Below, piece by piece: positions 15,107-21,327 of a stretch of DNA of 29,295 bases. A program made the translations under genes and the position numbers. This DNA is from an uncultured Acetatifactor sp. (lineage in GTDB: Bacteria; Bacillota; Clostridia; Lachnospirales; Lachnospiraceae), in the NCBI GenBank assembly GCA_910589655.1, contig CAJUTJ010000070.1, positions 1-29,295 of the forward strand. The letters are read 5' to 3'. How positions within the stretch are numbered: the first letter of the stretch is position 1; each line of letters opens with the position of its first letter. The notes beneath the pieces were generated by a model. It did no database searches, was not told where the DNA came from, and saw nothing but the letters and a program-made list of their open reading frames with translations.

Positions 15107-15173
15107 CGTGGCAACCCTTAGCCATTTCCTCACACTTAACTATTATAAGGGCATTGTAAGAAAGGGGTGCAAT
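15081..15173 (+). ncRNA. structured leader RNA with pseudoknot, copy 1 (candidate riboswitch-like element)
   Basis: P1: GTGTGAGGA (15081-15089) pairs with TCCTCACAC (15127-15135). P2: GCCC-GACG-GGGC (15092-15103). P3: GTGGC (15108-15112) with GCCAT (15121-15125), loop AACCCTTA. The loop CCCTTA (15115-15120) is perfectly complementary to TAAGGG (15146-15151), forming a pseudoknot. Then ATTG (15153-15156) pairs with CAAT (15170-15173), putting the ribosome site AAAGGGG in the loop and the ATG directly after the helix. The second copy at 16520 keeps every helix by compensatory changes. Ligand or trigger unknown. Confidence 0.75.
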
Positions 15174-15860
15174 ATGGGTAAACCATTAGATTTAACCGGG
15201 AAAAGATTTGGAAGTTTAATAGCATTGGATTATACAAACTCTGCTGACAGAAAGCGGAGATTGTGGCGGTGTAAGTGCGATTGTGGAAACGAATCAATGG
15301 TGCAGACTGCAAATTTGACAAGCGGACATGTAAAACATTGTCAACAGTGCGGATATAAAGAGCTTGCGAAAAAGAGGACTACTCATGGAAAAAGAAGAAC
15401 GAAATTATATACAAAGTGGTGTTCTATGCGCCGGAGATGCGAAGAAAAATCGTGTAAGTCATATAAAGATTATGGCGCAAAAGGGATAAAAGTATGTGAC
15501 GAGTGGAAAGACCCGCAAAAATTCTTTGATTGGGCTGAAAGTCACGGATATAAGGAAGGACTTGAGATTGATCGGATAGATGTCAATGGAAATTATTGCC
15601 CGGGAAATTGCCGGTTTGTTACAAGATTAGAAAATGCTAACAATAAGACCAGTAACCATTATGTGACTTATAACGGAGAAACAAAGTCATTAGCTGATAT
15701 GTGCAGAAAGCACAATCTTCCGTATAGCAAAATCAGTTACATGGTACTTAGGGGAATTAGCTTTTCAGATGCAATTAAAAAATACAAAAGAGAAATACAG
15801 GAGGCGGCAAAGGAAAAATCAGAGAATGAGCCGAAAGAGGGATTGTTTGGGGAGGAATAG
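15174..15860 (+). CDS. HNH/AP2-type homing-endonuclease-like protein
   Basis: The protein has 228 aa with ATG 15174 inside the leader's terminal hairpin context. The N-terminus LDLTGKRFGSLIALD followed by WRCKCDCG and HCQQCG (about residues 30-62) is the zinc-binding domain of phage HNH/AP2 endonuclease-like proteins. The core THGKRRTKLYTKW...RRRCE...YKDYGAKGIKVCDEW and IDRIDVNGNYCPGNCRFVT (about 73-155) is the DNA-cutting or DNA-binding part. The C-terminal region (ETKSLADMCRKH...) resembles a NUMOD-like HTH. The last residues PKEGLFGEE mirror the portal C-terminus. This is probably a free-standing homing gene inserted at the portal 3' end. Confidence 0.75.
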   Translation: MGKPLDLTGKRFGSLIALDYTNSADRKRRLWRCKCDCGNESMVQTANLTSGHVKHCQQCGYKELAKKRTTHGKRRTKLYTKWCSMRRRCEEKSCKSYKDYGAKGIKVCDEWKDPQKFFDWAESHGYKEGLEIDRIDVNGNYCPGNCRFVTRLENANNKTSNHYVTYNGETKSLADMCRKHNLPYSKISYMVLRGISFSDAIKKYKREIQEAAKEKSENEPKEGLFGEE

Positions 15861-15863
15861 GAA

Positions 15864-16049
15864 ATGAGCGAATTTGACAATAACAAAAATGAGGTTTGCA
15901 GATATGCAAAAAATCCAGATATGGGCGTTTGTAAAAAATGTGCAAAAGAATATAAAATGCCACATCTTTGGTGTTGTTTAGAATGGTGTGGAGAACTTGA
16001 GTTTTGTAGTGGTTGCACGAACGGAATTTATACAGAACAGAAAGCGTGA
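15864..16049 (+). CDS. small Cys-rich protein, 61 aa
   Basis: ATG 15864 follows GGGGAGGAATAGG, the ribosome site that lies within the end of the endonuclease gene. It contains ten cysteines, as VCRYA, CKKCAKEY, WCCLEWC and FCSGC, so probably one or two zinc sites. Before the endonuclease insertion it would have been directly downstream of the portal gene. No family recognised. Confidence 0.6.
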   Translation: MSEFDNNKNEVCRYAKNPDMGVCKKCAKEYKMPHLWCCLEWCGELEFCSGCTNGIYTEQKA

Positions 16050-16053
16050 TTTT

Positions 16054-16479
16054 ATGAGAATCAGACAGCACATAGGGAATGTTGATATTGATATAAGCGA
16101 TGCAAGGTTACAAAAGAATTTGAAAGAAGCGCAAAGGCTACTTACAAATCAAGTTTGGGCAGACTGTGACCCTCTTGTGCCTTTTCAGCAAGGGGGATTA
16201 AGAAACAGCGTAACAATGAGCATACATGCCGATTATATTGAGTGGAATGCGCCATATGCTCATTATTTATACGAGGGAGAGGTATATGGCCCGAATATCC
16301 CCATAAGAGACGCAGAGGGCAATATAACAGGCTGGTACTCTCCACCAAGCAAGCATCCGGCAGGGAGACCGCTTACATACCACACAGCAGGAACGGGCGA
16401 CCATTGGTTTGAAAAGGCGAAGCAGCAGCACAAAGACGAATGGGTACGGCTTGTTAAACAGACCGCCGGCAGGGATTAA
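16054..16479 (+). CDS. minor capsid protein (Minor_capsid_2/HK97 gp10-like)
   Basis: The protein has 141 aa with ATG 16054; the ribosome site is weak, so coupling to the preceding gene is likely. The pattern LQKNLKEAQRLLTNQVWADC, then VPFQQGGLRNSV, then WNAPYAHYLYEGEVYGPN and HWFEKAKQQHKDEW matches head-tail connector or minor capsid proteins of the Minor_capsid_2/gp10 group, which act at the head-tail joint. Such genes normally lie after the major capsid gene; here it lies between portal and minor head protein, flanked by the two 68-bp repeats. That displacement is unusual. Confidence 0.75.
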   Translation: MRIRQHIGNVDIDISDARLQKNLKEAQRLLTNQVWADCDPLVPFQQGGLRNSVTMSIHADYIEWNAPYAHYLYEGEVYGPNIPIRDAEGNITGWYSPPSKHPAGRPLTYHTAGTGDHWFEKAKQQHKDEWVRLVKQTAGRD

Positions 16480-16544
16480 AATGGTACAAATGAATCTGCA
16501 ATCTATATTAAAATTAAAATGTGAGGATAGCCCGACGGGGCGAA
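16477..16544 (+). repeat. 68-bp direct repeat, copy 2
   Basis: Second copy of the 15039-15106 repeat, 65 of 68 identical. It starts at the TAA of the minor capsid gene and runs through promoter module G into the second structured leader. That two unrelated genes end in the same repeat starting at the stop codon suggests that the cassette brings its own left end, or that it targets stop-codon sequences. Confidence 0.9.
16481..16514 (+). promoter_or_regulatory. promoter module G (ATGGTACAAA-N18-TAAAAT)
   Basis: The box ATGGTACAAA (16481-16490) starts one base after the minor capsid stop. The 18-base spacer ends AATCTATAT, followed by TAAAAT (16509-16514). The predicted start, about 16521, coincides with the first bases of the leader's closing helix. 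It is the sister of module F and drives the PP-loop gene. Confidence 0.75.
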
Positions 16545-16607
16545 AGCAGTAATCCCTAACTGTTTCCTCACAATCCGAAATAGGGAGATTGCAGGAGGGA
16601 ACGCAAT
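16520..16607 (+). ncRNA. structured leader RNA with pseudoknot, copy 2
   Basis: P1: TGTGAGGA (16520-16527) pairs with TCCTCACA (16565-16572). P2: GCCC-GACG-GGGC (16530-16541). P3: GCAGT (16546-16550) with ACTGT (16559-16563), loop AATCCCTA. The loop TCCCTA (16553-16558) pairs with TAGGGA (16581-16586). The terminal hairpin ATTGC (16588-16592) with GCAAT (16603-16607) holds AGGAGGG in its loop, with the ATG directly after. Relative to copy 1, three P3 pairs and two pseudoknot pairs change on both sides, while junctions (UA; GAA plus one base; U) stay the same. This is two-sequence covariation support for a real fold. Confidence 0.75.
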
Positions 16608-17321
16608 ATGAAAGAAAAATTAAAGGTATGTTGGATAAGTGCAGGAGTATCATCGTTTATTGCAGGATATTTGGCAGAAAATGTTGACGAATTTATTTAC
16701 ATAGACATTGAGAACCAGCATTCCGACAGCATGAGATTTATTAAGGATTGCGAAAAAGTTTTGAGAAAGCCCATACAGATATTAAAATCAAATTATGGAA
16801 GTACCCAAAATGTTATTAAGCAGTTTAGATTTATCAATGGCATTCATGGGGCAAAATGTACGGAAGTTCTCAAAAAAAGGGTTCGTAAAGAATGGGAATA
16901 CGAACATAGAGATTATGATATAACTTATGTTTGGGGATTTGATTTCAACGAGCGGAACAGAGCAGACAGATTGTTAGAGAGTATGCCGCAATTTGAGCAT
17001 GAATTTCCTTTGATAGACAAAATGTTATCAAAATCAGATGCACACGGAATACTTGATAATCTTGGAATAAAAAGACCGCTCATGTATGATTTGGGATATA
17101 GCAACAACAACTGTATCGGTTGCGTAAAAGGTGGTATGGGATATTGGAACAAAATCAGAGTTGATTTTCCAGAGGTGTTTGACTGCATGGCGAAGTTAGA
17201 GCGTGAAGTTGGTCATTCGTGTATTAACGGAGTTTATCTTGACGAATTAGACCCGAACAGGGGGCGCGTGGAAGATGAAGTAATGCCCGATTGTTCTATT
17301 ATGTGCCACTTAGCAATTTGA
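16608..17321 (+). CDS. PP-loop/PAPS-reductase-like phage enzyme
   Basis: The protein has 237 aa with ATG 16608. The N-terminal WISAGVSSFIAGYLA (about residues 9-23) is a PP-loop variant (SxGxxS), followed by the FIYIDIENQHSDSMRF strand and a conserved GAKCTEVLKKRVRKEW (about 84-99). The C-terminal half has NNNCIGCVKGGMGYWNK (about 166-182), GHSC and DCSIMC, cysteines that could hold an Fe-S cluster. PP-loop enzymes activate a substrate with ATP (adenylation) for sulfur or nitrogen transfer. Phage members of this group are annotated as PAPS-reductase-like, but the true substrate is unknown; nucleotide or tRNA modification is an alternative. It is the payload of the second cassette. Confidence 0.75.
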   Translation: MKEKLKVCWISAGVSSFIAGYLAENVDEFIYIDIENQHSDSMRFIKDCEKVLRKPIQILKSNYGSTQNVIKQFRFINGIHGAKCTEVLKKRVRKEWEYEHRDYDITYVWGFDFNERNRADRLLESMPQFEHEFPLIDKMLSKSDAHGILDNLGIKRPLMYDLGYSNNNCIGCVKGGMGYWNKIRVDFPEVFDCMAKLEREVGHSCINGVYLDELDPNRGRVEDEVMPDCSIMCHLAI

Positions 17322-17360
17322 TAGATTTAGTCAAGAGGACAGCAGGAAAGGAGTAGGGGA

Positions 17361-17663
17361 ATGGATTTAATGACTATAATTTCACAGCTTGAAAAAGAAG
17401 CTGATGAAGCAGACGACAAAATTATGGAATCGGATTCACCACAATACTATGACGGATATGGTGATGGAGTGCAGTACGCAATAGATTTACTAAGAAAAGC
17501 TGCCATTGCAGAATGCGAGCAAAGAATAGCAGAAGCGGAATTTGCAAAAGTGCAGAATTTTCAAAGTTCCCTTGTAAATTCAAGGCTTAACATACCACTT
17601 GTTGAAAATCCATTAGGGGGTTGTAATGCTATCACCAGATTATTTCACAAACAAAGAGGATAG
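17361..17663 (+). CDS. small acidic protein, 100 aa
   Basis: ATG 17361 follows AGGAGTAGGGGA. It has an acidic helical N-terminus (ISQLEKEADEADDKI), a DGYGDGVQYAIDLLRKA segment (about residues 30-47) and a less structured tail overlapping the next gene by 38 bases in another frame. I recall the YxDGYxDG...A...L pattern in short phage proteins, without a function. The gene probably belongs to the accessory group rather than the head module. Confidence 0.5.
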   Translation: MDLMTIISQLEKEADEADDKIMESDSPQYYDGYGDGVQYAIDLLRKAAIAECEQRIAEAEFAKVQNFQSSLVNSRLNIPLVENPLGGCNAITRLFHKQRG

Positions 17664-18888
17664 ATTGCTTGAACTCTACCGACAACTTGAAAACTTTATC
17701 CTCAAAGACATCACCCGCCGCCTACTCTCCGCCGGCGAAATGACCGCAACCGCCGACCGCCTTATCTGGAAATTAAAGCAGATGGGCGAGAGCCAAGCGG
17801 AGATTGAGCAGAAATTGCGGAAATTAACAGGACTGACACAGAAAGAACTCCGCTCCCTCCTACAAGACGCTGTTCTGACCTCGTGGGAGGACGATAGAGC
17901 CACGTTAGGGCAGTTAGGCATAGAATTATCCAATCCACTCAAAAACGCCGCTGTAATCCGCGTTATGGACGCTGAATATAAAAAGAGTTTGGGAGAACTG
18001 ACAAACCTCACACGCACAACCATGAAGCAATCACAGATTGACCTTATCAATATGCTTGACGAAGCTGATTTGCGAGTGGCGGCAGGAGTGCAAAGCTATT
18101 CAGCGGCGGTGTGTGATATTTTGGATAGGTATGCCGGACGTGGGATATATGTGGATTATCCGAGCGGCACACGCCGGACACTGGAATCGGCGGTTAGATT
18201 GTGCGTTGTCACATCAATGAATCAGACGGCGGCGCAGGTAACGAATCAGTACATAGTTGAGGGTGGAATTGAGTATGTCCTTGTATCGGCGCATTTGGGG
18301 GCAAGACTGGCTCAGAAAGGACAGCCGGCACTTGCTTCTCATGCAGACTGGCAAGGGAAGGTATATCGAATAAGAGGGAGCGAGCCGGGATATCCTAATC
18401 TGTTAGAGTCTACCGGGTACGACATTGACCCGGCAACCGGGCAGGGAAAGGTTGATAATCCCATTGGGTTGCATGGTTATAATTGCCGTCACTCACACAA
18501 GCCTTGGGATAAGCGCTTACGCAATCCCTATGTGGATGAAAACGGTAATCTGAAAATAGACAGCGAGGAAAACAAAAAGCGGTATGAACTCCAACAGAAA
18601 CAGCGTGCTATGGAACGAAACCTGCGGGCGTGGAAACGAAAGTTGAATGAAAAGCAGGAGCAAATCAACAATCCCCGTGACGATATGGACGTTGATAAAC
18701 TGCAACAAGACTATGACCGCATGGCATATCAACTGACGCAGAAAAACAAGGCGTACAACGATTTCTGCAAACAGAACGATTTACAGCCGCAGTATGACCG
18801 CATAAAGGTAGCTGATTTCGGCAGGGAGCAGACAAAGCAAGCGAATCAGGGCGCAAGAAGATATAAAAAGGAGAATAAGGGGAAATGA
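17626..18888 (+). CDS. minor head protein (Phage_min_cap2 family)
   Basis: The protein has 420 aa with ATG 17626. The N-terminal two thirds are helical (DYFTNKEDRLLELYRQLEN, GLTQKELRSLLQDAV, RTTMKQSQIDLINMLDEA). A central region (about residues 180-290: VTSMNQTAAQVTN, LVSAHLGARLAQKGQ, PIGLHGYNCRHSHKPWDK) carries the conserved His/Cys signature of Phage_min_cap2 and SPP1 gp7-like proteins. The C-terminus is a Lys/Gln-rich coiled coil. In A118-type phages this protein follows the portal and associates with it inside the head; here three genes and two cassettes separate them. Confidence 0.85.
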   Translation: MLSPDYFTNKEDRLLELYRQLENFILKDITRRLLSAGEMTATADRLIWKLKQMGESQAEIEQKLRKLTGLTQKELRSLLQDAVLTSWEDDRATLGQLGIELSNPLKNAAVIRVMDAEYKKSLGELTNLTRTTMKQSQIDLINMLDEADLRVAAGVQSYSAAVCDILDRYAGRGIYVDYPSGTRRTLESAVRLCVVTSMNQTAAQVTNQYIVEGGIEYVLVSAHLGARLAQKGQPALASHADWQGKVYRIRGSEPGYPNLLESTGYDIDPATGQGKVDNPIGLHGYNCRHSHKPWDKRLRNPYVDENGNLKIDSEENKKRYELQQKQRAMERNLRAWKRKLNEKQEQINNPRDDMDVDKLQQDYDRMAYQLTQKNKAYNDFCKQNDLQPQYDRIKVADFGREQTKQANQGARRYKKENKGK

Positions 18889-19154
18889 AAGCAGGAGATA
18901 AAGTTGCATGGGTAAGTCAGGCGCAAGGTTGCTGGAAGAAAAAAAGCGGTACAGTAATTGCAGACATTCCAGCCGGAAAGAGTGCGAGACAGCACATTCC
19001 GGCCAGTGCAAAGAAAAGTCATTCAAAAGTTGATAAAGACAAAAGTGCGATTGATAGAGTGCTTGTTGCGGTTCCGGCCGGGAAGGATGGACAGATTACG
19101 CATTATTATTGTCCTAGAAAAAGCATTGTTGTTATTATTGATTCGGCTGAATAA
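18885..19154 (+). CDS. small basic protein, 89 aa
   Basis: ATG 18885 overlaps the minor head protein stop (ATGA). The protein is basic, beta-rich at the start (GDKVAWVSQAQGCWKKKSGT, SH3-like) with a Lys/Ser-rich middle (about residues 38-60) and a hydrophobic end (SIVVIID). Its TAA (19152-19154) directly abuts promoter module B. No recognised family; an SH3-like nucleic-acid or protein-binding fold is only a guess. Confidence 0.5.
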   Translation: MKAGDKVAWVSQAQGCWKKKSGTVIADIPAGKSARQHIPASAKKSHSKVDKDKSAIDRVLVAVPAGKDGQITHYYCPRKSIVVIIDSAE

Positions 19155-19188
19155 TTGGTACAACCCCCGCCCGAATCTGTTGTAAAAT
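19155..19188 (+). promoter_or_regulatory. promoter module B (TTGGTACAAC-N18-TAAAAT)
   Basis: The box TTGGTACAAC (19155-19164) starts on the base after the upstream TAA. The 18-base C-rich spacer ends AATCTGTTG and is followed by TAAAAT (19183-19188). The start site would lie near 19195, inside GGTAGGAGG, leaving a very short leader for the gene at 19209. It is the clearest match to the consensus of the family. Confidence 0.75.
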
Positions 19189-19208
19189 TGAGGTAGGAGG
19201 TAGGGAAG

Positions 19209-19595
19209 ATGAGTAAATGGATAAGAGAATTATCGCCAAAAGATAAAAAATACGGTGATGGTTGGTGTGGAGATTTAGATAGATGTTATCGGCTTGACAG
19301 AAAATATATCGTAATGACACGAATGATTAAGACGGATATTGGTGTTGTGGAACATTTCTGTATAAGAAACAGGGATAATACAGATATTTCTTGGGCTGAA
19401 AAGCAGAAAATTAAAAATGACATAGCAGGAAGAAAACGGACTGCGATAGAAGTATTTCCGAGAGAGGATAGATTGATTGATGAAGCAGGAATGTATCATT
19501 TGTGGGTGCTACCAGAAGATTATGAGCTGCCATTTGGATTACATAAGAATGACTGTAAAACTGAACCAATCGAAAGAGAGCTGATGTTGAAATGA
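19209..19595 (+). CDS. conserved phage protein (DUF7694-like)
   Basis: ATG 19209 follows GGAGGTAGGGAAG. The 128-aa protein has an N-terminal beta-rich part, WAEKQKIKNDIAGRKRTAIEV (about residues 61-81) and LWVLPEDYELPFGLH (about 98-112). The 'RTAIEVFP...LWVLP...LPFGLH' pattern is the one I recall for DUF7694, common in phages, function unknown. First gene behind promoter module B. Confidence 0.65.
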   Translation: MSKWIRELSPKDKKYGDGWCGDLDRCYRLDRKYIVMTRMIKTDIGVVEHFCIRNRDNTDISWAEKQKIKNDIAGRKRTAIEVFPREDRLIDEAGMYHLWVLPEDYELPFGLHKNDCKTEPIERELMLK

Positions 19596-19960
19596 ATAGA
19601 TGGGTAGAATACAATGTTAATCCCCTAAAGAAACGTGTCGGTGACTGCGCTATTCGTGCGTGTTGCAAGGCTACGGGGCGCACATGGAATGAAGTCTTTG
19701 ACGACCTTGTGCAGATTGCATACCGGCAAAAGGACGTTCTTTCTGCAAATAAAGTATGGGGTGAATACCTGGCAGATAACGGGTATGTGCGATATGAGCC
19801 GGATTATCCTATGGACGTGTATAAATTCTGCTGCAACTTCCCACATGGTACATACGTTTTGGGGCTTGACGGGCATGTGGTGACGGTGGTAGACGGAAAA
19901 TACTGGGACACATGGGACAGCGGCGGTAAGAATGTAATTTATTTTTGGGAGAGGGGATAG
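19592..19960 (+). CDS. papain-like cysteine-protease-fold phage protein
   Basis: The protein has 122 aa; ATG 19592 overlaps the previous stop. GDCAIRACCKATGRTW (about residues 17-32) supplies a possible catalytic Cys on a helix, and LDGHVVTVVDGKYWDTWDS (about 93-111) gives the matching His and Asp/Asn, the order of C39/papain-like peptidases. I recall the family as widespread in phages. Targets are unknown; it may cleave a host or phage protein, or be an inactive fold. It overlaps its neighbour, so the two are coupled. Confidence 0.65.
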   Translation: MNRWVEYNVNPLKKRVGDCAIRACCKATGRTWNEVFDDLVQIAYRQKDVLSANKVWGEYLADNGYVRYEPDYPMDVYKFCCNFPHGTYVLGLDGHVVTVVDGKYWDTWDSGGKNVIYFWERG

Positions 19961-19962
19961 GC

Positions 19963-20250
19963 ATGAAAGAAAATTTAAGACCTTGTATAGTCAATATTCC
20001 AGAAATTACAGAGAAATACAGGACAGCCGGAAATTCAGTGATTCAAACAAGAGTCTTGAGCGAAGCGGAAACCCACAAAGGATATTTTCATGCATGGGGA
20101 AGTGAAGTCTATGTAACAAATGGACTTGTGGTTGGAACGACCGCCGGGCAGGCGTCTACTCTTTATGGAGTTGTGGAATATGAGGACGGCACAATACATA
20201 AGGTTGACCCGGAATGTATCACTTTTACTGACAGAGATTGCAAAGACTGA
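19963..20250 (+). CDS. hypothetical protein, 95 aa
   Basis: ATG 19963 follows GAGAGGGGATAGG. The protein is beta-rich (VIQTRVLSEAETHKGYFHAW, then LYGVVEYEDGTIHKVDPECI, about residues 62-81). The last motif, 'G(V/I)VEYEDGTVxxVxPExIxFxD', is common at the end of short Bacillota phage proteins. Its TGA (20248-20250) abuts promoter C. Function unknown. Confidence 0.6.
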   Translation: MKENLRPCIVNIPEITEKYRTAGNSVIQTRVLSEAETHKGYFHAWGSEVYVTNGLVVGTTAGQASTLYGVVEYEDGTIHKVDPECITFTDRDCKD

Positions 20251-20279
20251 TTGCAACCCCTCCCTAAAATTGCTATAAT
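20251..20279 (+). promoter_or_regulatory. promoter C, near-consensus sigma-A type
   Basis: TTGCAA (20251-20256), a 17-base spacer, then TATAAT (20274-20279). It begins on the base after a TGA stop, like the TTGGTACAAC modules, and its CAACCCCTCCC spacer resembles modules A and B. But it has a normal -35 and 17-base spacing, so it may be a version that no longer needs the activator box. It drives the small membrane genes that follow. Confidence 0.8.
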
Positions 20280-20308
20280 GAGGTAAATACAGAGCGGAGG
20301 TGCAGGGA

Positions 20309-20458
20309 ATGGAAATACCAGTAATAATAGGCTCATTGGTGATACTTGGTGAAATATCAATTTTGGCTTTTATGCTGATGAAAGAGTGGTTTCTTCCGTT
20401 TGTCGGTCAATGTGTACGTGATTTTTATGGAAAGGTTAAGGGAAGATATGGAAAATAG
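20309..20458 (+). CDS. small membrane protein, 49 aa
   Basis: ATG 20309 follows GGAGGTGCAGGGA. The peptide has one hydrophobic span (IIGSLVILGEISILAFMLM, about residues 6-24) and a basic C-terminus (DFYGKVKGRYGK). It overlaps the next gene by 11 bases. It is a small single-span membrane protein; a holin or superinfection role cannot be excluded, but nothing specific shows it. Confidence 0.6.
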   Translation: MEIPVIIGSLVILGEISILAFMLMKEWFLPFVGQCVRDFYGKVKGRYGK

Positions 20459-20723
20459 GGATAATGTGAAGGAAAAAGAAAACAGTGCAACAGATGTATT
20501 AGGCGCACTGGTGAAGCAGCTTAAAACAATGTGGATGGTGATTGTTCTTTTAATTATTCTGCTTGTCGGAACAAATATGGCATGGCTGTATGTGTTCCAG
20601 AGTTATGACTATGTATCGCAGGATGGCGAAGGATATAATTATTACAATCGCCAAGTGGGAGGTGATGTAAATAATGGGGCAGAAAGTCAGAACCAAGAAG
20701 AACGGAAAATCGAAGGGAACTAA
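20448..20723 (+). CDS. single-span membrane protein, 91 aa
   Basis: ATG 20448 is chosen over 20400 because GGGAAGATAT precedes it and the earlier reading lies within the upstream gene. It has a charged N-terminal helix (residues 1-27), one transmembrane span (MWMVIVLLIILLVGTNMAWL, about 28-47), then a Tyr/Gly/Asn/Gln-rich exterior or periplasm-side tail. I recall similar proteins in Clostridia phages. Role unknown; together with the 20309 gene it forms a small membrane cassette. Confidence 0.6.
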   Translation: MENRDNVKEKENSATDVLGALVKQLKTMWMVIVLLIILLVGTNMAWLYVFQSYDYVSQDGEGYNYYNRQVGGDVNNGAESQNQEERKIEGN

Positions 20724-20739
20724 GAAGAAAAGAAAGTAG
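20674..20739 (+). CDS. very small Lys/Arg-rich peptide, 21 aa
   Basis: ATG 20674 is preceded by GGGAGGTGATG, a strong site inside the end of the previous gene. The peptide MGQKVRTKKNGKSKG and the remaining residues are almost entirely basic. Short basic peptides after membrane genes are seen in Bacillota phages. It could be a real peptide that binds nucleic acid, or noise; the ribosome site is the main support. Confidence 0.4.
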   Translation: MGQKVRTKKNGKSKGTKKKRK

Positions 20740-20746
20740 CGGCGGC

Positions 20747-21019
20747 ATGAGGAAGAAGAAAGAAAAGGAAGTTGAAGGATTTGTTAAATGGGAATTGGAA
20801 CTTTTTAGAAACGAGTGTAATTTCACACCAGACGAATCCATGTTCTTTGATTTAAGGAACGAAGGCGACGGAATGAGTTTTGAAGAAATTGCCGGGAAAA
20901 TGGGATATTGCATGACTAAAATCAATAAACTTTCTGAATCCGTCACTGAAAAGATTATAAAGGTATTGCCGCTTAAAGAAGCATTTTTCAAGAAATACCG
21001 CGATAAATACGGCGAATAA
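20747..21019 (+). CDS. small HTH/sigma-like protein, 90 aa
   Basis: ATG 20747. After a basic start the protein has KWELELFRNECNFTPDESMF and FDLRNEGDGMSFEEIAGKMG (about residues 37-56), then MTKINKLSESVTEKIIKVLP (about 59-78). This 'DLR...S..EIA..M..S...V..LS..V..KIIKVL' pattern looks like a sigma-70 region-4 or LuxR-type HTH and recurs in Bacillota phages. It could regulate late or cassette promoters. It lies at the end of the transcript closed by the terminator at 21044. Confidence 0.6.
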   Translation: MRKKKEKEVEGFVKWELELFRNECNFTPDESMFFDLRNEGDGMSFEEIAGKMGYCMTKINKLSESVTEKIIKVLPLKEAFFKKYRDKYGE

Positions 21020-21043
21020 TTGAATAAAAAACGCAACAAAAAC

Positions 21044-21078
21044 GAGGGTTTTCCGAGTATGGGAAATCCTCTATTTTT
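21044..21078 (+). terminator. intrinsic terminator
   Basis: GAGGGTTTTCC (21044-21054), loop GAGTAT, GGGAAATCCTC (21061-21071): eleven pairs with two G-T wobbles, then TATTTTTG. It lies 25 bases after a stop and 33 bases before the next gene, and separates the accessory genes from the 21112-23935 module. Confidence 0.8.
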
Positions 21079-21111
21079 GTGCGAAAATTTACCCATAGGA
21101 GGAATAGGCCT

Positions 21112-21327
21112 ATGCTTTTCAATGTATGGAATTACAATCCGCCGTACTTAAGTGCGAGTGACGGAATGATGATAGAAAGATTATTGAAATCCATGGAGGA
21201 ATCGGAAAATGGCATTTTCAACAAACCCGGCGTTAAATCAAAGGCTCATGCAGTTGGATCAGGAGTATGCGCAACAGAGGGCGAGCCTGATACAAAGTTC
21301 TTACACGCAGCCACAGCAAAACAATAA
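21112..21327 (+). CDS. small leader ORF of the gut-phage module
   Basis: ATG 21112 follows ATAGGAGGAATAGG, a strong site. The reading frame runs 71 codons and overlaps the next gene by 119 bases in another frame. The first 35 residues (FNVWNYNPPYLSASDGMMIERLLKS) look protein-like; the overlapped part is less so. It is probably a short coupled protein whose end overlaps the next gene, though only its first half may matter. Confidence 0.45.
   Translation: MLFNVWNYNPPYLSASDGMMIERLLKSMEESENGIFNKPGVKSKAHAVGSGVCATEGEPDTKFLHAATAKQ

Noticed and set aside
15081..15173. Group I intron or self-cleaving ribozyme explanation for the leader
   Set aside because: Far too short for a group I intron and lies between genes, not inside a split gene; the topology (three-way junction with loop-to-downstream pseudoknot) is not the nested HDV fold, and no hammerhead or twister core is visible. 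A known riboswitch class remains possible and needs a covariance search.
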